A stretch of DNA of 64,000 nucleotides from Pseudomonas sp. MIACH (lineage in GTDB: Bacteria; Pseudomonadota; Gammaproteobacteria; Pseudomonadales; Pseudomonadaceae), in assembly GCF_001269925.1 (NCBI RefSeq), contig NZ_LHVO01000051.1, positions 172,375 through 236,374 on the forward strand. The letters run 5' to 3'. Positions 44,081-52,034 of this stretch are shown here, in pieces. Every line of letters begins with the position of its first letter. Positions within the stretch are counted from its first letter, which is position 1. The notes beneath the pieces are model-generated. The model saw nothing but the letters and a program-made list of their open reading frames with translations, ran no database searches and had not been told where the DNA came from. The position numbers and the translations under genes are program-made.

Positions 44081-44464
44081 TCAGGCTTCAGCGTTGGCTT
44101 TGATCAGGCGGTCGTACGCGTCCTGATCCAACAGTTTAGCTACCGCACCGGCATCGGCCGGTTTAAAGCGGAAGAACCAGCCTTCGCCCATCGGGTCTTC
44201 GTTGACCAGTTCCGGGCTGCCATCGAGCTTGTCGTTCACTTCCAGCACTTCGCCGTCCAACGGCATGTACACGCCGCTGGCGGCCTTGACCGATTCCACG
44301 GTGGACGCTTCGGCGCCCTTGTCGTAGGCCTGCAACTCCGGCAGTTGCACGAAAACCACATCACCCAGCGCGTTCTGCGCGAAAGCAGTGATACCCACGG
44401 TGACGCTGCCGTCGGCTTCGGCGCGCAGCCATTCGTGATCTTCAGTGAAACGCAACTCGCTCAT
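44081..44464 (-). CDS. gcvH: Glycine cleavage system H protein
   Basis: A 127-residue lipoyl carrier that shuttles the aminomethyl group between P, T and L proteins. The lipoylated lysine lies in STVESVKAASGVYMPLDGEV near residue 64. It is the first gene of the glycine operon, 62 bp downstream of a sigma-54 promoter. GAGGAG precedes the ATG. Confidence 0.96.
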   Translation of the reverse strand: MSELRFTEDHEWLRAEADGSVTVGITAFAQNALGDVVFVQLPELQAYDKGAEASTVESVKAASGVYMPLDGEVLEVNDKLDGSPELVNEDPMGEGWFFRFKPADAGAVAKLLDQDAYDRLIKANAEA

Positions 44465-44525
44465 GGAAACTCCTCAGGGCCAGATTCGTCTGGTGGACGG
44501 GATTGGAATAATGGGGAGTTGCTTA

Positions 44526-44540
44526 GCAATATCGCGGCCA
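44526..44540 (-). promoter_or_regulatory. Sigma-54 promoter of the gcvH operon
   Basis: Read on the minus strand the element is TGGCCGCGATATTGC, with GG and GC exactly 10 bp apart as required for -24/-12 promoters. It lies between the regulator sites and gcvH, in the right direction. Confidence 0.75.
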
Positions 44541-44604
44541 ATCTTATTAATCCGTTATAAATCAACAGGTTAATAAATATGGTTATAGGCTTATGCGTAT
44601 TGAC

Positions 44605-44722
44605 TGTAGCGATTTCGCTACAGTCCGGCCCGTGAAAAAAAGCCTATGTGGATCAAAGCCTTGCATGGCGCGCAAAAAACAGGGTTGTAGCGAAATCGTT
44701 CCACTGTAGCGCTTTCAGTACA
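44605..44722. promoter_or_regulatory. Three GcsR-type enhancer sites upstream of gcvH
   Basis: TGTAGCG-N4-CGCTACA (44605-44622), TGTAGCG-N4-CGTTCCA (44686-44703) and TGTAGCG-N4-CAGTACA (44705-44722). They resemble the TGTAACG-N4-CGTTCCG sites recalled for P. aeruginosa GcsR. They lie 65-200 bp upstream of the sigma-54 promoter. Confidence 0.75.
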
Positions 44723-44774
44723 GCGGATGTCGTTCTCAGACCCTTTTTGAAACGCAACCCTGTAGGCACCCAGC

Positions 44775-46283
44775 TCAGGACTTATTGGGTATGCCGTACT
44801 TGCGCAACCGATGGGCGATGGCCGTGTGGGAGGTTTGCAGGCGGCTGGCCAGTTGCCGGGTCGAGGGATAGCTGGCGTAGAGTTTCTCCAGCAGACTGCG
44901 TTCGAAATCCTCGACCGCCTGTTCAAGGCTGTCGACTTCGCCGTCGCTTTGACGGGCCACCGAGGTGCCGGCGATGTCCAGGTCGCCGATGTCCACCAGG
45001 CTGCTTTCGCAGATGGCGGCGGCGCGGAAGATCACGTTCTGCAACTGGCGCACATTACCCGGCCAACGGTTGCCCAACAGTGCCGGATAGGTGCCGGGCG
45101 CCAGGCGGCACACCGGGCGCTGGATCTGTGCACAGGCCTGCTGCATGAAGTAGCGCGCCAGCAACAGGATGTCCTGGCCACGTTCGCGCAGGGGCGGCAC
45201 TTCGACGTTGAGCACGTTGAGGCGGTAGAACAGGTCTTCGCGAAAGGTGCCCTCGCTGACCATTTTTTCCAGGTTGCGGTGGGTGGCGCTGAGGATGCGC
45301 ACATTGACCTTCACTTCACGGTCGCCGCCTACCCGGCGGAAGCTGCCGTCGTTGAGAAAGCGCAGCAACTTGGCCTGCAGGTAAGGCGACATTTCGCCGA
45401 TCTCATCCAGGAATACCGTGCCTTGGTTGGCCAGCTCCATCAACCCCGGCTTACCGCCGCGCTGGGCACCGGTAAACGCGCCTGGGGCGTATCCAAACAG
45501 TTCACTCTCGGCGAGGTTCTCCGGCAGTGCCGCGCAGTTCAGCGCCAGGAACGGCGCACTGTGCCGCGCGCTGATGGCATGGCAGGCCCGCGCCACCAAC
45601 TCCTTGCCGGTGCCGGTTTCGCCCTGGATCAACAGCGGTGCATCCAGCGCGGCCACCCGTTGCGCGCGGGCCTTGAGGGTGCGGATCGCCGGGGATTCGC
45701 CCAGCAGCGCATCGAAGCCTTCGGCATGGTCGTGGTGCAGTGCCGACAGTTGTTCACCGATGCGGTTGGGTTGGTACAGGGTGAGCAGGGCGCCGGCGTC
45801 GGTGATCGGCGTGGCATCGAGCAAAAAGGTTTGGCCATTGACGCTGATTTCACGCAAGGGCAGGCGAAAGCCATTTTCCAGCAAGGTCTCCAGCAGCGCC
45901 GGGTCGTTGAACAGCCCGGCGATGCTTTCCCCCGCCGGTTCGCGACCATACAGGGCGATCAACGCCGGATTGGCCAGCAGGATCTTGCCCGCGCTGTCCA
46001 AGGCCAGTACCGGGTCGGTCATGGCCGCCAGCAGGGCGTCGAGTTGCAGGTGACGGCGCTGGCCGGGGAGGATGTCCACGACAGTGACCGCCTGCACACC
46101 GTGCACGCTGAACAGCGCGTCACGCAGCTCTTCGAGCACGTCGGCGCTGAGGGTCGGCGCATCGATGTACACGTTGGGCGGCACCATCTCCACTGCATCC
46201 AGGTTGAGGTTGCGCCCACCGAGCAAGGCCAGGACTTCCTGGGTGATACCGACGCGGTCGATGAAGCTGACGTGGATACGCAT
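44775..46283 (-). CDS. gcsR: TyrR-type sigma-54 enhancer-binding regulator GcsR
   Basis: 502 residues: an N-terminal ACT-like domain (MRIHVSFIDRVGITQEVLAL), a PAS domain (about 80-190), an AAA+ domain with Walker A GETGTGKEL and the sigma-54 contact loop GAFTGA, and a C-terminal TyrR-type helix-turn-helix (STRQLASRLQTSHTAIAHRL). In P. aeruginosa its homolog activates the glycine cleavage operon in response to glycine. Here it sits directly upstream of gcvH in the same direction, with three dyad sites and a sigma-54 promoter between. PhhR/TyrR is an alternative name, but context favours GcsR. Confidence 0.9.
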   Translation of the reverse strand: MRIHVSFIDRVGITQEVLALLGGRNLNLDAVEMVPPNVYIDAPTLSADVLEELRDALFSVHGVQAVTVVDILPGQRRHLQLDALLAAMTDPVLALDSAGKILLANPALIALYGREPAGESIAGLFNDPALLETLLENGFRLPLREISVNGQTFLLDATPITDAGALLTLYQPNRIGEQLSALHHDHAEGFDALLGESPAIRTLKARAQRVAALDAPLLIQGETGTGKELVARACHAISARHSAPFLALNCAALPENLAESELFGYAPGAFTGAQRGGKPGLMELANQGTVFLDEIGEMSPYLQAKLLRFLNDGSFRRVGGDREVKVNVRILSATHRNLEKMVSEGTFREDLFYRLNVLNVEVPPLRERGQDILLLARYFMQQACAQIQRPVCRLAPGTYPALLGNRWPGNVRQLQNVIFRAAAICESSLVDIGDLDIAGTSVARQSDGEVDSLEQAVEDFERSLLEKLYASYPSTRQLASRLQTSHTAIAHRLRKYGIPNKS

Positions 46284-46347
46284 GGGGCGAATGTTGGTTC
46301 TGGCGTACTGAGGGTGGCCAGTATGCCTGACAGGTGATGGAGATCAA

Positions 46348-46377
46348 AAATGTGGGAGCAAGCCCGCTCCCACATTT
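46348..46377. repeat. Short REP palindrome
   Basis: AAATGTGGGAGC and GCTCCCACATTT arms around a 6-nt loop, between the DUF5064 gene and gcsR. It is a shorter REP variant lacking the GGGGG tract. Confidence 0.85.
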
Positions 46378-46402
46378 GAGTGTTGGTGTCGGGGGCGTCG
46401 GG

Positions 46403-46765
46403 TTATTCCAGGTGTTCAGGCTTGATCGGGTCGCCGGATTTCACATCCAGTTGATGCCGCACATCCTCGAACATCTGGTCGTACTGCTTGTGCATCGAGC
46501 CATTCAACACCGCAATCTTCGGCATCCCATACTTCTGCGCGATGTTCATCGCATGCCGGGCAAAGTCGAATGCCTGGTCCTTGGGTAAGAAAAACTCTTC
46601 CTTGAGGTCCTTGCCCTGCACCGAGCCGTGCAGCTTGAACAGCATGCCCTTGCCTTCCTTTGGGTCCTGGCTGACTTCGTAATCGATGCACAGGTTGTAG
46701 CTGTAGTCGTCGTTGTTAAGGGCGTGGCGTTCGACGTGCAGGTGACCGGGTTCAAAGGTGGCCAT
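46403..46765 (-). CDS. DUF5064 family protein
   Basis: A 120-residue cytoplasmic protein without signal peptide or membrane segment. It begins MATFEPGHLHVERHALNNDD and is rich in charged residues, with FFLPKDQAFDFARHAMNIAQ near the middle. It matches a Pseudomonas-restricted family of unknown function. It lies 18 bp after arcC in the same direction, so it may be the last gene of the arginine deiminase operon. Confidence 0.85.
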   Translation of the reverse strand: MATFEPGHLHVERHALNNDDYSYNLCIDYEVSQDPKEGKGMLFKLHGSVQGKDLKEEFFLPKDQAFDFARHAMNIAQKYGMPKIAVLNGSMHKQYDQMFEDVRHQLDVKSGDPIKPEHLE

Positions 46766-46783
46766 AGGCGTATCTCCTTTACT

Positions 46784-47713
46784 TCACAGATAGGTGATGC
46801 CAGGTGTCGCCGTGCTGATGCGCGTGCCGGCGCTGCTCTGGACGATGGCTTCGATGTCGGAGAGTGAACCGATCACCGCAGTTTTGCCAGTCTGGCGGGC
46901 GAACTCGCAGGCGGCTTGCACCTTGGGACCCATGGAGCCGGCGGCGAAGCCGAGTTTTTCCATGTCGTCGGGGTGGGCCTGGCCGATGGCTTTCTGGGTC
47001 GGCTTGCCGAAGTCGATAAAAACGGCGTTGACGTCGGTGGCGATCACCAGCAAATCGGCGTCCAGTTGCGCGGCCAGCAACGAGGAGCACAGGTCTTTGT
47101 CGATCACGGCTTCGATGCCCTTGAGCTTGCCGTCTTCACCGTACAGGGTCGGGATACCGCCACCACCGGCGCAGATCACGATGGCGCTTTTTTCCAGCAG
47201 CCATTTGATCGGGCGAATCTCAAAGATGCGTTTGGGCCGTGGACTGGCCACGACGCGGCGATATTTATCGCCATCCGGGGCGATGGCCCAGCCTTTCTCG
47301 GCGGCGAGTTTTTCCGCTTCGGCCTTGGAGTACACCGGGCCGATGGGCTTGGTCGGGTTCTGGAAGGCCGGGTCCTTGGCGTCCACTTCCACCTGGGTGA
47401 GCAGGGTGGCGAACGGCACTTCGAAGTCCAGCAGGTTGCCCAGTTCCTGTTCGATGATGTAGCCGATCATGCCTTCGGTCTCGGCACCCAGCACGTCCAG
47501 CGGGTACGGCGAAACGCTGGTGTAGGCCGCCGCCTGCAACGACAGCAGGCCGACCTGCGGGCCATTGCCGTGGGCGATGACCAGCTCGTTGCCGGGATGG
47601 ATCTTGGCGATCTGTTCGGTGGCGATGCGGATATTGGCGCGTTGATTGTCTGCGGTCATGGGTTCACCACGGCGCAGGAGGGCGTTGCCGCCCAGGGCTA
47701 CGACGATTCGCAT
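46784..47713 (-). CDS. arcC: Carbamate kinase
   Basis: Final step of the arginine deiminase pathway: carbamoyl phosphate and ADP to ATP, CO2 and ammonia. It has 309 residues with the start MRIVVALGGNALLRRGEP, HGNGPQVGLL and the nucleotide-binding VICAGGGGIPT. It lies 148 bp after arcB, with a REPIN in the gap, and 18 bp before the DUF5064 gene. Confidence 0.96.
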   Translation of the reverse strand: MRIVVALGGNALLRRGEPMTADNQRANIRIATEQIAKIHPGNELVIAHGNGPQVGLLSLQAAAYTSVSPYPLDVLGAETEGMIGYIIEQELGNLLDFEVPFATLLTQVEVDAKDPAFQNPTKPIGPVYSKAEAEKLAAEKGWAIAPDGDKYRRVVASPRPKRIFEIRPIKWLLEKSAIVICAGGGGIPTLYGEDGKLKGIEAVIDKDLCSSLLAAQLDADLLVIATDVNAVFIDFGKPTQKAIGQAHPDDMEKLGFAAGSMGPKVQAACEFARQTGKTAVIGSLSDIEAIVQSSAGTRISTATPGITYL

Positions 47714-47743
47714 AATGCAATCCTTCTAGAGCTCGCAATCCGT

Positions 47744-47843
47744 TGTAGGAGCGAGCTTGCTCGCGAAGGAGGTCAACGATAACGCGCCCATCCTGAATGA
47801 ACGCGGTGCCCTTGAATTTTTCGCGAGCAAGCTCGCTCCTACA
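47744..47843. repeat. REPIN of a second family inside the arc operon
   Basis: TGTAGGAGCGAGCTTGCTCG and its inverse copy frame about 55 bp between arcB and arcC. The core differs from the GTGGGAGGGGGC units elsewhere, so at least two REP families are present. Confidence 0.9.
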
Positions 47844-47861
47844 GTGGGATCGCAGCAGGGT

Positions 47862-48872
47862 TTAGATATCCGCGAGTGCCGACACCAGGATCGCCTTGAT
47901 GGTGTGCATGCGGTTTTCCGCTTGCTCAAAGGCGATGTTGGCCGGCGACTCGAAGACTTCCTCGGTCACTTCCACGCCGTTGGCCAGGTTCGGATACCGC
48001 GCGGCGATGTCCTTGCCGACCTTGGTTTCGCTGTTATGGAACGCCGGCAGGCAGTGCATGAATTTCACCCGAGGGTTGCCCGAGGCTTTCATCATCTTGG
48101 CGTTGACCTGGTACGGCAGCAGTTGTTCGATACGTTCGTCCCACGCTTCCACCGGCTCACCCATGGACACCCAGATATCGGTGTGGATGAAGTCCACGCC
48201 CTTGACCGCCTCTTTCGGGTCTTCGGTGATGGTGATGCGCGCGCCACTTTCCTCGGCGAATGCCTGGCACTGTTTGATGAAATCTTCGTGGGGCCACAGG
48301 GCTTTCGGCGCGCCGATGCGCACATCCATGCCCAGCTTGGCGCCGATCATCAGCAGCGAGTTGCCCATGTTGTAGCGGGCGTCGCCCAGGTAGGCGTAGC
48401 TGATGTCATGCAGCGGTTTGTCACTGTGCTCGCGCATGGTCAGGGTGTCGGCGATCATTTGGGTCGGGTGGAATTCGGCGGTGAGGCCGTTGAACACCGG
48501 CACGCCGGCGAACTTGGCCAGTTCTTCGACGATTTCCTGCTCGAAGCCACGGTACTCAATGGCGTCGAACATGCGGCCGAGGACGCGGGCGGTGTCTTTC
48601 ATGCTTTCTTTGTGGCCGATCTGCGACGACACCGGGTCGATGTAGGTGACGTGGGCGCCCTGGTCATGGGCGGCCACTTCGAAGGCGCAACGGGTGCGGG
48701 TCGAGGTTTTTTCGAAGATCAGCGCGATGTTCTTGCCTTGCAGGTGCGGACGCTCGGTGCCGGTGTATTTGGCGCGTTTGAGGTCGCGGGACAGGTCCAG
48801 CAGGTAATTCAGCTCGCGGGTGGTGTGGTGCATCAGCGACAGCAGGCTGCGGTTGCGCATATTGAAAGCCAT
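47862..48872 (-). CDS. arcB: Catabolic ornithine carbamoyltransferase
   Basis: Splits citrulline with phosphate into ornithine and carbamoyl phosphate. It has 336 residues, the length of catabolic enzymes. It carries the carbamoyl-phosphate motif FEKTSTRTRCAFE, the second motif FNGLTAEFHPTQM and MHCLPAFH. The start MAFNMRNRSLLSL and the position between arcA and arcC identify it as arcB rather than biosynthetic argF. Confidence 0.96.
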   Translation of the reverse strand: MAFNMRNRSLLSLMHHTTRELNYLLDLSRDLKRAKYTGTERPHLQGKNIALIFEKTSTRTRCAFEVAAHDQGAHVTYIDPVSSQIGHKESMKDTARVLGRMFDAIEYRGFEQEIVEELAKFAGVPVFNGLTAEFHPTQMIADTLTMREHSDKPLHDISYAYLGDARYNMGNSLLMIGAKLGMDVRIGAPKALWPHEDFIKQCQAFAEESGARITITEDPKEAVKGVDFIHTDIWVSMGEPVEAWDERIEQLLPYQVNAKMMKASGNPRVKFMHCLPAFHNSETKVGKDIAARYPNLANGVEVTEEVFESPANIAFEQAENRMHTIKAILVSALADI

Positions 48873-48884
48873 GATGGAATCTCC

Positions 48885-50141
48885 TTAATAGTCGATAGGG
48901 TCGCGGATGATCGGGCAGGTCATGCAGTGGCCGCCGCCACGGCCACGGCCGAGTTCACCGGCGCTGATGGTGATGACTTCCACGCCAGCCTTGCGCAACA
49001 GGGTGTTGGTGTAGGTGTTGCGGTCGTAGCCGATCACCACGCCGGGCTCCACGGCCACCACGTTGTTGCCGTCGTCCCACTGCTCGCGTTCGGCGGCGAA
49101 GCTGTTGCCGCCGGTCTCGACCACGCGCAGGGCCTTGAGGTTGAGCGCGGCGGCCACGGTCTCGAGGAAGTTGGTTTTCTCGCGCTGAATGTCGATGCCG
49201 TGGGGCTTGCTGTCGTCAGGGCGCAGGGTGAAGGGCACGATCTGGTTGACCACTTCGGGGAAGATGGTCACCAGGTCGCGGTCGCAGAAGCTGAACACGG
49301 TGTCCAGGTGCATGGCGGCGCGGGATTTCGGCAGGCCGGCAACGATCACCTGTTCCACGGCTTTGTTCTTGAACAGGTTGCGCGCCAGTTGGCCGATGGC
49401 CTGGTGGGACGAACGCTCGCCCATGCCGATCAACACCACGCCATTGCCGATCGGCATGACGTCACCGCCTTCGAGCGTGGCGGCACCGTGTTCCTGGTCG
49501 GGGTCGCCGTACCAGATCTGGAAGTCCGCGTTGGTGAACTCGGGGTGGAATTTGTAGATCGCGCTGGCCAGCAGGGTTTCCTGGCGTCGGGCCGGCCAGT
49601 ACATGGGGTTGAGCGTCACGCCGCCGTAGATCCAGCAGGTGGTGTCGCGGGTGAACTGGGTGTTGGGCAGCGGCGGCAGAATGAAACTGGCGTGGCCGAG
49701 GAAGTCGCGGAACATCTCGATGGTCTTGCCACCGAAGCTGCTCGGCAGGTCATCGGCCGACACGCCGCCAATCAGGAACTCGGCGATCTTGCGCGGCTCA
49801 AGGCTGCGCAGCCACGAACTGACTTCCTCGACCAGGCCCAGGCCCACGGTGTTGGAGGTGATCTTGCGCGCCAGGATCCAGTCCAGGGCTTCGGGGATGG
49901 CGACGATATCGGTCAGCAGGTTGTGCATTTCCAGCACATCAATGTCCCGCTCGCGCATCTTGGTGACGAAGTCGAAGTGGTCGCGCTTGGCCTGGGCCAC
50001 CCACAACACGTCATCGAACAGCAGTTCATCGCAGTTATTGGGGGTCAGCCGTTGGTGGGCCAAACCTGGGGAGCACACCATGACTTTGCGCAGTTTGCCG
50101 GCTTCGGAATGTACGCCGTACTTCACTTTTTCCGTGGTCAT
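48885..50141 (-). CDS. arcA: Arginine deiminase
   Basis: Hydrolyses arginine to citrulline and ammonia, the first step of anaerobic ATP generation from arginine. It has 418 residues. The catalytic cysteine is Cys406 in GRGGGHCMTCP, and the substrate residues lie in LEGGDVMPIGNGVVLIGMGER. ATG at 50141 is preceded by GGAGG. The open frame extends upstream to 50165 without support. It lies 24 bp after arcD and 12 bp before arcB. Confidence 0.97.
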   Translation of the reverse strand: MTTEKVKYGVHSEAGKLRKVMVCSPGLAHQRLTPNNCDELLFDDVLWVAQAKRDHFDFVTKMRERDIDVLEMHNLLTDIVAIPEALDWILARKITSNTVGLGLVEEVSSWLRSLEPRKIAEFLIGGVSADDLPSSFGGKTIEMFRDFLGHASFILPPLPNTQFTRDTTCWIYGGVTLNPMYWPARRQETLLASAIYKFHPEFTNADFQIWYGDPDQEHGAATLEGGDVMPIGNGVVLIGMGERSSHQAIGQLARNLFKNKAVEQVIVAGLPKSRAAMHLDTVFSFCDRDLVTIFPEVVNQIVPFTLRPDDSKPHGIDIQREKTNFLETVAAALNLKALRVVETGGNSFAAEREQWDDGNNVVAVEPGVVIGYDRNTYTNTLLRKAGVEVITISAGELGRGRGGGHCMTCPIIRDPIDY

Positions 50142-50165
50142 TACAGATCCTCCAAGGAACAACAA

Positions 50166-51593
50166 TTACAGAGTCAGGAAGCCGTCGTAGAGGCCATAGG
50201 CAGCCACCAGGGCGCCAATGACGACTGCGGCGAAAATCAACTTCTCGACGTTGGTGAAAATCGGTTTGCCCAGTTCATGCTTGGCCTTGGCGAACAGGAT
50301 CGCGCCGGGGGCATAGAGCAGGGCGGACAGCAGCAGGTACTTGGTGCCGCCGGCGTAGAGCAGCCAGACCGCATAGATCAGCGCGACTGCGCCGATGAAC
50401 AGGTCTTTGCTGCGCTCTTTGAGGGCGTTTTCGTAGGTTTCGCCGCGCACCGCCAGCAGCAGCGCGTAGGCCGCCGACCACAGGTACGGCACCAGGATCA
50501 TCGAGGTGGCGAGGTAGATCAGCGACAGGTAGGTACTGGCGGAAAACAGCGTGATCACCAGGAATATCTGGACCATGGCGTTGGTCAGCCACAGGGCGTT
50601 GGCCGGCACATGGTTGGCATTTTCCTTGCGTAGGAACTCCGGCATGGTGTGGTCCTTGGCGGCGGCGAACATGATCTCCGCACACAGCAGCACCCACGAC
50701 AGCAGCGCACCGAGCAACGAGATGATCAAGCCGACGCTGATCAGCACCGCGCCCCAGTGGCCCACCACATGTTCCAGCACGGCGGCCATCGACGGGTTCT
50801 GCAGCTTGGCCAGTTCCGGTTGGGTCATGATGCCCAGGGACAGCACGTTCACCAGCATCAGGAACAACAGCACAGTGATAAAGCCGATCACGGTGGCCTT
50901 GCCGACGTCGCTGCGTTTTTCGGCACGGGCCGAGAAGATGCTCGCGCCTTCGATACCAATGAACACCCACACGGTGACCAGCATCATGTTGCGCACTTGG
51001 TTCATCACGCTGCCCAGGTCCGGGTTTTTCACGCCCCAGATGTCAGCGGTGAAGATGTCCAGCTTGAACGCGAACACGGCGATCAACACGAACAGCACCA
51101 GCGGTACCACCTTGGCGACGGTGGTCACCAGGTTGATGAACGCCGCTTCCCTGATCCCGCGCAGCACCAGAAAATGCACGGCCCACAGCAAGACCGATGC
51201 GCCAATCACCGCCGCAGGCGTATTGCCTTCGCCGAAGATCGGGAAGAAATAACCGAGGGTACTGAACAGCAGTACGAAGTAGCCGACGTTGCCCAGCCAG
51301 GCGCTGATCCAGTAACCCCAGGCAGACGAAAAGCCCATGTAGTCACCGAAGCCGGCCTTGGCGTAGGCGTAGACACCGCCGTCCAGATCAGGTTTGCGGT
51401 TGGCCAGGGTCTGGAAGACGAAGGCCAGGGTCAACATGCCCACGGCGGTAATTACCCAACCGATCAATACCGCGCCAACATCGGCACTCGCCGCCATGTT
51501 TTGCGGCAGAGAGAAGATCCCGCCGCCAATCATTGAGCCAACGACAAGTGCAACCAGTGCGCCCAGTCGAAGTTTTCCGGGAGATTCAGACAT
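50166..51593 (-). CDS. arcD: Arginine/ornithine antiporter ArcD
   Basis: A 475-residue inner-membrane exchanger of the APC superfamily with about 12-13 hydrophobic segments and the family opening KLRLGALVALVVGSMIGGGI. It imports arginine and exports ornithine for the deiminase pathway and is first in arcDABC. ATG at 51593 follows GGAG with a 7-bp gap, whereas the frame is open to 51650 without a ribosome site. It is similar along its whole length to the divergent gene at 52035. Confidence 0.95.
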   Translation of the reverse strand: MSESPGKLRLGALVALVVGSMIGGGIFSLPQNMAASADVGAVLIGWVITAVGMLTLAFVFQTLANRKPDLDGGVYAYAKAGFGDYMGFSSAWGYWISAWLGNVGYFVLLFSTLGYFFPIFGEGNTPAAVIGASVLLWAVHFLVLRGIREAAFINLVTTVAKVVPLVLFVLIAVFAFKLDIFTADIWGVKNPDLGSVMNQVRNMMLVTVWVFIGIEGASIFSARAEKRSDVGKATVIGFITVLLFLMLVNVLSLGIMTQPELAKLQNPSMAAVLEHVVGHWGAVLISVGLIISLLGALLSWVLLCAEIMFAAAKDHTMPEFLRKENANHVPANALWLTNAMVQIFLVITLFSASTYLSLIYLATSMILVPYLWSAAYALLLAVRGETYENALKERSKDLFIGAVALIYAVWLLYAGGTKYLLLSALLYAPGAILFAKAKHELGKPIFTNVEKLIFAAVVIGALVAAYGLYDGFLTL

Positions 51594-52034
51594 TGCATAA
51601 CTCCAATGCAGGAGAAGAGAGACCACAGAATAATTCTGTGCGCTAATCAAACAGCTGACTCAGATCACTTCATTGGCACATTCCATTGTGAATTAATGAG
51701 TTAGGGGGAAAGCTGCGAGCAATACTTCCCCTCGCAAAGTCGCGTTCCAGAGCGATTTCTGCGGTTTTATTAATTAATTAGTCTGCCGTGTGGACGTTTG
51801 AAACTAGACCCTTTTACTGAATGCGCAAGTTTTTCCAAAAGGCGACAATAAATGACCTGGAAACGACAAAGTAATGGTCGTATTTAAATTCTAAATAAGC
51901 CTGAACTAGATAAACTGTCATGCCGTTGAGTTATGAGCGTGGCGGTTTTATCGCTGTCTTTAATAAACGCTAAACTCGCTGACTTAATTAGTTGAGTTCA
52001 GGGTTGTCAGCTCAATTTTTATTTAGGAGTCTGC
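51594..52034. promoter_or_regulatory. Divergent control region of the two arcD-type genes
   Basis: 441 bp, AT-rich, no gene. It must hold the arc operon promoter and the promoter of the second antiporter. It contains the palindrome CACAGAATAATTCTGTG (51624-51640), 31-47 bp before arcD, and an ATCAA half-site at 51646-51650. I did not find a full Anr/FNR box (TTGAT-N4-ATCAA), though Anr control is usual for this operon. Confidence 0.55.

Noticed and set aside
41353..44103. 916-codon plus-strand open frame opposite gcvP
   Set aside because: Antisense shadow of gcvP without recognisable domains.
44465..44604. Glycine riboswitch before gcvH
   Set aside because: No aptamer-like pairing pattern was seen. 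The sigma-54 promoter and enhancer sites explain glycine control.
47757..50633. 958-codon plus-strand open frame opposite arcB and arcA
   Set aside because: Composition is typical of an antisense shadow (very rich in His, Gln, Gly, Val) and it spans several confident genes.
51594..52034. Full Anr/FNR box for the arc operon
   Set aside because: Only an ATCAA half-site is present. The partner half (TGTGC) does not match TTGAT.
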